DNA from: an uncultured Oscillospiraceae bacterium
Lineage (GTDB): Bacteria > Bacillota > Clostridia > Oscillospirales > Oscillospiraceae
Length of the DNA stretch: 12,331 nucleotides
Reading direction: 5' to 3'
NCBI GenBank assembly: GCA_944385305.1
Contig: CALWWS010000017.1
Span: 1 to 12,331, forward strand
A program made the translations under genes and the position numbers. Positions 6,922-12,331 of the stretch are shown in pieces. Under the pieces are notes generated by a model. That model ran no database searches, was not told where the DNA came from, and worked only from the letters and a program-made list of their open reading frames with translations. Within the stretch, counting starts at the first letter, position 1. Each line of letters opens with the position of its first letter.

Positions 6922-8381
6922 AAGCCCCCAGGACTTATTTTTCCACCCAGCTGCGCACCGGCCCCACGGCGGTGCGCAGGCGGCTGAAGCACCTCTTCAC
7001 CGCCCCCCGGCGGCCCGGCATCTTTCCTCTGATCTGCATCCTGATCCTGGTTGGCCTGCTGGGCTGCCTGGTGGCCTGCAAGACCGATCCCGGCCAGTCC
7101 TCCCCTGCCCCCTCGGCCAGCGGCGCCGTCCAGCCGCCGGAGAACAGCGCGGCGATGGGCCAGATTGGGGAGGGTGTGGACGTCCCCGACGCCGTGCTCT
7201 CCGCCGCCCGGGCCTATGTCCAGGAGCAGTACGATTACTGGTCGGCCAACACCGGGGCCATGGCTGTGGTGGACGGCGAGGAGATCATGCTGGGAGAGCC
7301 TGCCGAGTATGACGACTGGCGCATCCGGTCCATAGGGCTGGCCCACCATTACGACGGGCTGGAAGGGGTACCTCTGGACGTCTACCTGCTGGACTACCGC
7401 CTGCACACCACCACTCCGGACAGGGTGGTGCTGGCCGGGGGGATGGAGCTGGACGAGGAGGGCTGGCTGCTGCCCACCTATCCCGGCTCCACCTATCTGA
7501 TCTTTGACGTGAGCGGCACACAGCCGGTCTGCCTCTTCTCCACCATGATCAACGACTGCGCCCCGGGCAGCGAGCTCTTTACCCAGACCATCCGCTCTCC
7601 CCTCCAATGGGCCCTTTTCCAGGATGAGGCTGAGGCCGCCGCCCTGGACTTTCTGCGGGCGCAGCATCCGGGACAGCAGGTTCAGCTCAGCGCCCTCACC
7701 TTCCAGCAGGAGGTCTCCGCCCCGGCCAGAACAGTCTGCGGCGTCTATGAAGCCCACTATGAGCTGGACATGGACGGGGAGTGGGTGTCCATGCCCCTGG
7801 ATCTGGCCGACGGCGAGAACTACTACCTGGTGCTGGCCTACACCGGCGAGGGCAGGGAGATCCTGGGCGGCTTCAGCGCCCGGCCCGGCGCCTATTCCCG
7901 GCAGGCGGAGGCCCTGGCCTGGGGCGTCCCAGATCTGGATTTCGCCCTGCTGTGGCAGAGCGGCGGCTGGTACGGCCTGGGAGGCAGCGCTTACGGGCTC
8001 ACCGCCATCCTGGGAGAGCCGGAGATCACGGATATCTCGGAGGGAGCGGTGAGCTACCAGCCCGGCGACCGCTGGGAGCGGCGCAGCTGGCCCGATTTTA
8101 CCCTGGAGTGCTACGTCTCCCCGGAGGGGGCGAGCAGCATCTGGACCATGGAGACAACCAACACCGGCTTTCGCACCGGCCGGGGCATCCTGATAGGGGC
8201 CTCCACCCGGGAGGACGTGCTCCGTGCCTATCCCGCCGCCGCCGAAGTCCCCGCCTGGGGCCTGGAGGGGGACTATCTGTGGGTGGGCCCGGATGAGGGC
8301 GAGTTCGGCTTCCACCTGTTCTTCTTCTTTGACGGGGGCGACACCGTCTCCCGCATCCAGCTCACCGACTACTTCAACTAA
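6918..8381 (+). CDS. Membrane-anchored sensor-like protein A (detached BlaR1-type sensor half)
   Basis: 487 residues; no named family recognised for the whole protein. A basic cytosolic N-terminus (1-34, with FSTQLRTG at 8-15 and RRRLKHLF at 20-27) precedes a TM segment (35-53) ending in LVAC, a lipobox-like motif with Cys54. A Ser/Pro-rich linker and a large outer domain (about 75-487) follow. Near its C-terminus the outer domain has a TTNTGFRTGRGILIGAS segment followed by REDVLRAYP, resembling the short terminal motif seen in outer domains attached to clostridial M56 proteins. In fused M56/BlaR1-like proteins, as I recall them, the FSTQLR/RLK element directly follows the peptidase domain; here it begins an independent protein. 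ATG at 6918 overlaps the repressor stop (ATGA), with AAGGAGGG 6 nt upstream. Inferred role: ligand-sensing subunit for the M56 protease encoded next. It could instead be an ordinary lipoprotein. Confidence 0.8.
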   Translation: MKAPRTYFSTQLRTGPTAVRRRLKHLFTAPRRPGIFPLICILILVGLLGCLVACKTDPGQSSPAPSASGAVQPPENSAAMGQIGEGVDVPDAVLSAARAYVQEQYDYWSANTGAMAVVDGEEIMLGEPAEYDDWRIRSIGLAHHYDGLEGVPLDVYLLDYRLHTTTPDRVVLAGGMELDEEGWLLPTYPGSTYLIFDVSGTQPVCLFSTMINDCAPGSELFTQTIRSPLQWALFQDEAEAAALDFLRAQHPGQQVQLSALTFQQEVSAPARTVCGVYEAHYELDMDGEWVSMPLDLADGENYYLVLAYTGEGREILGGFSARPGAYSRQAEALAWGVPDLDFALLWQSGGWYGLGGSAYGLTAILGEPEITDISEGAVSYQPGDRWERRSWPDFTLECYVSPEGASSIWTMETTNTGFRTGRGILIGASTREDVLRAYPAAAEVPAWGLEGDYLWVGPDEGEFGFHLFFFFDGGDTVSRIQLTDYFN

Positions 8382-8396
8382 GGAGGGCTTGCGCCC

Positions 8397-9299
8397 ATGT
8401 CCCAGTTCCTGCTCAACCTGGCCCAGGCCACTCTCACCACCTCGGCGGTGATCCTTCTGCTCCTGCTGCTGGGGCCCCTGCTGTCCCGCCGGTACGCCGT
8501 CCGGTGGCGCTACTGGGCCTGGCTAGCGGTGGCAGTGCGGCTGCTCATCCCCATTGACTTCTCTCTTCCCCAGGCGCCGGTGCAGCTGGAGACGCCGCCG
8601 GATCGTGTGGTCTATACCACCGCCCCCTCCCCTGTGCTCCAGGCTCCCGCAGCCTCCGATCTCCCTATGCCGCCCGCCGCCTCCCCCTCTTCTCCGTCCG
8701 TTCCCTCCAGTATCGCGCCGGAGGAGAGTGTCGGGGCCGAGACGGTAAAAGCCCTCACCCTGTCCCAGGTGCTCTTCCGTGTCTGGCTGGCCGGGGCCCT
8801 GATCCTGCTGGCGTGGCACCTGGCGGGCTATCTCCGGTTCAGGCGCTACCTGCGCCGCTGGGCACAGCCCATGGAGCCCCCCGCTTTTCTCCCCGGTCTG
8901 CTGCGGGAGCTGAACCTGACCCGTCCGGTGCGGCTGCTCACCTGTCCCGGCGTGCGCGGGCCGCTGATGACCGGCCTGCTGTCCCCCACCGTGGTGCTCC
9001 CCCAGCCGCCGCCCCCCCAGGGCAATCTCTGGTTCATCCTGCGCCACGAGCTCACCCACTTCCGGCGGCGGGACATTCTCTATAAAATTTTGCTGCTGTG
9101 CGCCAACCTGCTCCACTGGTTCAACCCTCTGGTCTGGGTGATGCTGCGCACCGCCGAGGGGGATCTGGAGCGCTGCTGCGACCAGGACGTGGTCAAGGGT
9201 CTGGAGCCCGAGGATCGCAGCCGGTACGGCCAGGTCATTCTGGACGCTGTCCGCTCCGGGCGGCAGCCCACTCTCCCCGGAAAGGAGTCCTCCCCATGA
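8397..9299 (+). CDS. M56 family (BlaR1/MecR1-type) membrane metallopeptidase lacking a sensor domain
   Basis: 300-residue integral membrane zinc protease predicted to inactivate the co-encoded BlaI-like repressor by cleavage. TM helices lie at about 13-30, 38-55, 122-142 and 228-253. A Pro/Ser-rich outer loop (57-115) separates TM2 and TM3. The catalytic motif is HELTH (217-221), followed by RRRDILYK and the family motif NPLVW. The third zinc ligand is expected in LERCCDQ, the counterpart of the usual E-x2-CD motif. The protein stops at LPGKESSP, exactly where fused relatives run on into a basic linker, another TM segment and the sensor domain. That missing part is supplied by the next gene, which begins within the last codons (ATGA overlap at 9296-9299), and in a second version by the upstream gene. 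AGGAGGG at 8381-8387 gives the ATG start at 8397. Confidence 0.9.
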   Translation: MSQFLLNLAQATLTTSAVILLLLLLGPLLSRRYAVRWRYWAWLAVAVRLLIPIDFSLPQAPVQLETPPDRVVYTTAPSPVLQAPAASDLPMPPAASPSSPSVPSSIAPEESVGAETVKALTLSQVLFRVWLAGALILLAWHLAGYLRFRRYLRRWAQPMEPPAFLPGLLRELNLTRPVRLLTCPGVRGPLMTGLLSPTVVLPQPPPPQGNLWFILRHELTHFRRRDILYKILLLCANLLHWFNPLVWVMLRTAEGDLERCCDQDVVKGLEPEDRSRYGQVILDAVRSGRQPTLPGKESSP

Positions 9300-10855
9300 A
9301 ATGTCCCAACACCTGGTTTTCCACACAGCTGCGCAGCGGAAAGGGCCTGCTGAAATCCCGGCTGCGGGATTTGTTTCACCCCGCACCCCGGCGGGGCAGG
9401 GCCCTGGCGGTAACGGCAGCCGCCCTCATCCTGCTGGCCGGCGCCCTGGTGGCCTGCACCACAGCCCCGGCAGAGGTCTCCCCCTCCCTGTCCCCTGCTC
9501 TCTCCGAGGAGGATGTGGTCGGTCAGCTGGAGGCCCTGGCCCCTGCCGCCCTGGGTATGCCCCAGGGAAGCCTGGCCGCCGTCCTCTCTGAGGCGGCCCT
9601 GGCGGACAGCGGCCTCACCTCCCGCTGCTTCCTGCTCCGGGGGGAGGAGGTGGCGGCCCAGGCCGGTTATGACCGGGACACCGGCGTTGTGTACCTCTAC
9701 CCCGCCGGCTCCCAGCTGTGCATCTACCTCACCGACCCGGAGCTGCCCCAAGGGGCCCTGGACTTTCGGAAGAGCCTTCCCGCCCTGGTGGCGCAGTATG
9801 CCGATACCCAGGCCGATCCCGACCGGGAGCTCACCTTCTTCTACCTGGGAGAGTGCCTCACCGAGAGCTTTCCCGCCGTGTGGGGCTTCCGGGCCGTCCA
9901 GTCCAGCGGAACGGGCTGGACGGTGCTGGACGACTGGTACCAGGCGCAGGAGAGCGGTCAGGTAATCAACGTCAGCTTCTCCCTGGACGGCCTTTTGTCC
10001 TACGTACCGGACACCTTCCACTTCCCCGCCTCCTTCACCGACCCCAACTCCCGCTTCTATCCCGAGCTGGATCAGCGGGCCTGGGCCCTGGCCCCCGGAG
10101 AGGGGTATGCCTATGAGGAGATGACCCTGACCGCCGCCTGCTATTTCCCCTCGGGCGACCCGGCGGGACGGGGCTATAGCGGCGCAGCCTCCTACTTCTG
10201 TCCCCTCTCCCTGCCTGAACGCCCCGGCTGGCAGGATGAGACCCCCTATGCCGTCTATCTCGCCGCCACGGGGGACACCTACGTCTACCTGGGCAGCTAC
10301 AGTGGGGAGCAGGCGGGGGACGAGCAGGCTCTCGCCGCCCTGGTGGAGGACTATTTCCAGCGCCGGGAGAATGGCGGGTGGGATCGCTATCTGCCCACCG
10401 TCACCCAAGGCTGCTACTTTGACCCCCAGCAGGGCACCTTCACCAGCGACGCCCTCCATTTCACCTGGGAGCTTCCCGAGGGCTCGGACGCCAACCCCTA
10501 CTGCATCTCCTCCCTGATCTTCCGGGAGGTGGAGGGCGGACTGGCAGTCTACCACCGAACCAGCTATGAGCGCTATGTGGCCGAGCATGGGGGCGTGGAG
10601 CCCACCTCCATCCAGCCCGGCTCCGGCTGCCTGATGCAGATCCTGGCTGGGCCGGAGGACCCCTACCCCGCCCTGCCCGACGGACGACAGGTGGAATATC
10701 TGGGCGGACTCATCCACCCGGGCATTCCCGGAGGCAACGGCTGGTACTACCTGGCGGTCTCCGACGTGGCCTGGCAGCCCCGCTCCGAATCCTGGGAGGA
10801 CTACCAGCTGGTGTACACCTGGCTTGCCTCCCGGGCCATCTTTATTCTCTACTGA
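9296..10855 (+). CDS. Membrane-anchored sensor-like protein B (detached BlaR1-type sensor half)
   Basis: 519 residues. The first 54 residues align without gaps to sensor-like protein A: FSTQLRSG at 8-15, RLRDLF at 22-27, a TM segment from about 36 to 53, and LVAC with Cys54. I count 24 of 54 identical positions. The outer part (about 60-519) shows no obvious similarity to that of A and no family I recognise. It is acidic and rich in aromatic residues, and ends in a hydrophobic YTWLASRAIFILY. ATG at 9296 has AAAGGAG 8 nt upstream and overlaps the M56 stop by 4 nt, indicating translational coupling. The longer open frame back to 9098 is only a shadow over the M56 gene. Inferred role: second, alternative sensor partner of the M56 protease. 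It is the last gene of the operon, with a terminator immediately after. Confidence 0.8.
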   Translation: MKCPNTWFSTQLRSGKGLLKSRLRDLFHPAPRRGRALAVTAAALILLAGALVACTTAPAEVSPSLSPALSEEDVVGQLEALAPAALGMPQGSLAAVLSEAALADSGLTSRCFLLRGEEVAAQAGYDRDTGVVYLYPAGSQLCIYLTDPELPQGALDFRKSLPALVAQYADTQADPDRELTFFYLGECLTESFPAVWGFRAVQSSGTGWTVLDDWYQAQESGQVINVSFSLDGLLSYVPDTFHFPASFTDPNSRFYPELDQRAWALAPGEGYAYEEMTLTAACYFPSGDPAGRGYSGAASYFCPLSLPERPGWQDETPYAVYLAATGDTYVYLGSYSGEQAGDEQALAALVEDYFQRRENGGWDRYLPTVTQGCYFDPQQGTFTSDALHFTWELPEGSDANPYCISSLIFREVEGGLAVYHRTSYERYVAEHGGVEPTSIQPGSGCLMQILAGPEDPYPALPDGRQVEYLGGLIHPGIPGGNGWYYLAVSDVAWQPRSESWEDYQLVYTWLASRAIFILY

Positions 10856-10858
10856 CGG

Positions 10859-10895
10859 AAAACCGGCCCATGGAACAAATCCATGGGCCGGTTTT
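10859..10895. terminator. Bidirectional intrinsic terminator between convergent genes
   Basis: A 16-bp perfect stem, AAAACCGGCCCATGGA at 10859-10874 pairing with 10880-10895, with an ACAAA loop. The stem ends give TTTT on either strand. It sits 3 nt after the stop of sensor-like protein B and 6 nt from the stop of the opposing nuclease gene. Confidence 0.93.
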
Positions 10896-10901
10896 CTGCA
10901 C

Positions 10902-11927
10902 CTAAGCCACCCGGCGGCTCTCGCCGGTGAGATAGTCGATCTCAATCCCGGGTTGGATGTTGTAGGCGTAGATGTTAAAGCACACCCCTTCCCCCTCGTC
11001 CTCAATGGAGTAGGCCTCCATCTGCACCCCCCGGGCCACCAGCTCCTCACCCTGGAAGTCAGGGGTCACCCGGTAGAGCACGTGGTTGCCCGTCTCCTTC
11101 ACATAGTCGGCCACCAGGTTCTCAAAGGGGAGCATCCCCTCCATGTTGAGAAAGCGGGTGCCGGTGATAAGGTTCTTCTCGTTGGCGTTTTCCCCCGCCA
11201 GCTGATAGCCAATGAGATGGCAGCGGTTGTAGAGATACATGCCGTCGATGAGATCGTCGTAGCGCACCGTGTGCCAGCCGGTGGGCTGCACCGAGCCGAT
11301 CTCTCCCCGGTCCTCGGTGGGCATCAGCTCCGGACAGATGTTGGCAAAGGCCACGCCGCACCGGCCCAGGCTGTCCAGTTCGCTGTAGGTCTCAAACACA
11401 CCTCCCTCCCGGTCAGCCTGGGTAAAAAAAGGGATGTTGTCGTTCACCACAGTGTAGGCCTGATACTCCTCCTGACTGGAGGAGGTGGTGCTCCCCACGC
11501 ACTTGCCGCAGGGCTCCAGACCCAGGCCCTGGGCGCTGGACAGGGGTACCGGCCAGTAGGACCCGCCGCCGCAGGCGGGGTCCTCGTGGTACTTGCTCCC
11601 CGTGCGGGTGATATAGACCTCCCGCTCCTCCTCCGGCGTGGTGAGCACCGCGGTGGAGGTGGCGGCGTCCCAGCCCACCTCCAGCCCCAGGGCGGAACCC
11701 ACCGCCCGGATAGGCAGATAGGTGGTGCCGTTGATGGCAAAGGGCTCTACCGGGCTGCCGTTGGCATCCACCAGGGCCACCTGGGCTCCGTCCAGACTGA
11801 CCTTGATGTTGTTGTAGTCTACCTCTACTGTCCGCCTGCCCACAGCGGCCCCCGCCGTCCCAATCAGGCCCGTAAGCAAAGGGGCGGTGAGAAAACCGGC
11901 TGCATAGCTCCTGCGCTGTTTTTTCAT
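10902..11927 (-). CDS. Secreted DNA/RNA non-specific endonuclease with copper-amine-oxidase-like N-terminal domain
   Basis: 341-residue exported nuclease. ATG at 11927 has AAGGAGG 8 nt upstream; the longer frame to 12050 runs into the tRNA and is rejected. Signal peptide: MKKQRR plus a hydrophobic stretch, cleavage near residues 27-29. Residues 34-97 form a copper-amine-oxidase N1-like domain (DYNNIKVSLDG, then TYLPIRAVGSALGLEVGWD), a common wall-associated module in Clostridia. Residues 105-143 have YHEDPAC and EPCGKC (His114, Cys119, Cys140, Cys143), a small putative zinc-binding knuckle of the kind found beside secreted nucleases. Residues about 153-341 are the streptococcal DNase/EndA-like beta-beta-alpha-metal nuclease: NRCHLIGYQL with catalytic His237, NEKNLITGTRFLN with metal ligand Asn261, then MLPFE. 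Likely degrades extracellular nucleic acid or acts in DNA uptake. The promoter is not evident: the gene lies just after the terminator of tRNA-Leu. Confidence 0.9.
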   Translation of the reverse strand: MKKQRRSYAAGFLTAPLLTGLIGTAGAAVGRRTVEVDYNNIKVSLDGAQVALVDANGSPVEPFAINGTTYLPIRAVGSALGLEVGWDAATSTAVLTTPEEEREVYITRTGSKYHEDPACGGGSYWPVPLSSAQGLGLEPCGKCVGSTTSSSQEEYQAYTVVNDNIPFFTQADREGGVFETYSELDSLGRCGVAFANICPELMPTEDRGEIGSVQPTGWHTVRYDDLIDGMYLYNRCHLIGYQLAGENANEKNLITGTRFLNMEGMLPFENLVADYVKETGNHVLYRVTPDFQGEELVARGVQMEAYSIEDEGEGVCFNIYAYNIQPGIEIDYLTGESRRVA

Positions 11928-11968
11928 CTGGACATCCTCCTTTTTATGCTTCCCCGCTGTGACAGGAT

Positions 11969-11998
11969 AAAAAAAGACACGACTTTCGTCGTGTCTTT
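11969..11998 (-). terminator. Intrinsic terminator of tRNA-Leu
   Basis: On the minus strand an 11-bp perfect stem (AAAGACACGAC pairing with GTCGTGTCTTT) closes on a GAAA tetraloop and continues into a run of seven T residues. It starts 3 nt after the CCA end of the tRNA. Confidence 0.92.
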
Positions 11999-12001
11999 CG
12001 T

Positions 12002-12087
12002 TGGTGCGGATGACGGGACTCGAACCCGTACGTCCGTGGGACACTAGCACCTCAAGCTAGCCAGTCTACCAGTTCCAGCACATCCGC
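12002..12087 (-). tRNA. tRNA-Leu(GAG)
   Basis: 86 nt including an encoded CCA. The acceptor stem GCGGATG pairs with CATCCGC, and the discriminator base is A. The anticodon stem CTAGC/GCTAG encloses the loop TTGAGGT, anticodon GAG (12053-12051), which reads CTC/CTT leucine codons. The long class II variable arm (GTCC-CAC-GGAC) and the T arm (ACGGG, TTCGAGT, CCCGT) are intact. The 3-bp D stem reads CTG/CTG, leaving a U-U mismatch in the middle pair, a small oddity. Confidence 0.96.
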
Positions 12088-12118
12088 ACACATGCGGCTA
12101 CTCAAAGGCCGCTTATCT

Positions 12119-12147
12119 ATTATAGCCACAGCCCCGTATTTTGTCAA
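12119..12147 (-). promoter_or_regulatory. Consensus sigma-A promoter of tRNA-Leu
   Basis: On the minus strand, TTGACA (12147-12142), a 17-nt spacer and TATAAT (12124-12119): both hexamers are perfect. Start of transcription is expected near 12112, about 25 nt before the tRNA 5' end. Confidence 0.92.
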
Positions 12148-12180
12148 TACGCTTTTTTCGCGCGGAGTAAAAATCCCGGA

Positions 12181-12331
12181 CTACCTTCTAAACCGCTCCA
12201 GCAAAGCCTGCTCCCACCGATCTCCCCAGCGCAGCGCCAGCAGAAATACCGCGATACCAGCCCCACACAGGAGGACTACTCCCCACGGAGGAATGGACAG
12301 GATACCGCCTCCCAGGGCACATGCCGCCAGC
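12181..12331 (-). CDS. C-terminal end of an unidentified membrane protein (partial)
   Basis: The last 49 codons of a minus-strand gene that begins beyond the window; stop TAG at 12183-12181. The visible part has a hydrophobic region, probably one TM helix (PPWGVVLLCGAGIAVFLLAL), then a charged cytosolic tail (RWGDRWEQALLERFRR). Composition and codon use match the neighbours. No family can be assigned from this fragment. No clear terminator separates it from the tRNA promoter. Confidence 0.6.
   Translation of the reverse strand, partial: LAACALGGGILSIPPWGVVLLCGAGIAVFLLALRWGDRWEQALLERFRR

Noticed and set aside
9098..9295. Open frame upstream of sensor-like protein B as an N-terminal extension or programmed frameshift product
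   Set aside because: It is the out-of-frame shadow of the M56 gene. The ATG at 9296 has its own ribosome site, and the start sequence matches that of protein A.
11813..11825. TGTAG...CTAC-like sequence as a third BlaI operator
   Set aside because: Inside the nuclease coding region, half-sites imperfect and spacing wrong; most likely coincidence.
10824..12047. Long plus-strand open frame across the nuclease gene and tRNA
   Set aside because: Antisense of a well-supported nuclease; crosses two terminators and a tRNA, has no ribosome site, and its translation is typical GC-rich shadow sequence.
12002..12087. tRNA-Leu as an attachment site for an integrated element
   Set aside because: No integrase, no repeated 3' tRNA fragment and no foreign composition are seen on either side in this window.

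Overview
The window looks like a chromosomal segment from a spore-forming, GC-rich member of the Clostridia, most likely the Oscillospiraceae (Flavonifractor/Pseudoflavonifractor-like). This rests on a sporulation sigma-K gene, a CD1871A-type CXXC mini-protein, a BlaI/M56 regulatory locus of clostridial style, strong Shine-Dalgarno sites throughout, and GC-rich coding with AT-rich promoters. The taxonomic call is inference; nothing in the window is diagnostic of a species. No insertion sequence, prophage or CRISPR array is visible.

Layout. (1) 69-1712, plus strand: three tightly overlapping genes for a TlpA-like thioredoxin lipoprotein, a 48-residue one-TM protein ending in a CXXC motif (too short for ordinary ORF calling), and a polytopic iron-sulfur membrane protein. 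Together they look like an electron relay across the membrane to an extracytoplasmic thiol/disulfide protein. Glycerol kinase (1731-3215) follows 18 nt later. (2) 3215-3540: a small, extremely cysteine-rich protein behind a near-perfect sigma-K/sigma-E-type promoter, convergent with sigK itself (3631-4320, minus), with a strong shared hairpin terminator between them. (3) 4496-6430: a Na+/phosphate cotransporter fused to a C-terminal PhoU-like domain, with its own sigma-A promoter and terminator. (4) 6473-10895: a self-contained four-gene operon. A BlaI/MecI repressor sits behind two mirror-image operator dyads, followed by a membrane-anchored sensor-like protein (A), an M56 (BlaR1-type) zinc metalloprotease with no sensor domain, and a second sensor-like protein (B). 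A and B start with the same gap-free 54-residue module (cytosolic FSTQLR element, TM segment, LVAC lipobox) but have unrelated-looking outer domains. (5) 10902-12147, minus strand: a secreted DNA/RNA non-specific endonuclease with an N-terminal copper-amine-oxidase-like domain, preceded by tRNA-Leu(GAG) with a perfect consensus promoter and its own terminator. (6) 12181-12331: the C-terminal end of an unidentified membrane protein, minus strand.

The most interesting element is region 4. It looks like a BlaR1-type antirepressor taken apart into separate protease and sensor polypeptides, with two alternative sensors for one protease. The repeated start module argues that the split is real and not a sequencing frameshift. 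Second is the pairing of sigK with a cysteine-rich gene carrying a sigma-K-type promoter, which makes that gene a candidate late spore-coat or crust component.
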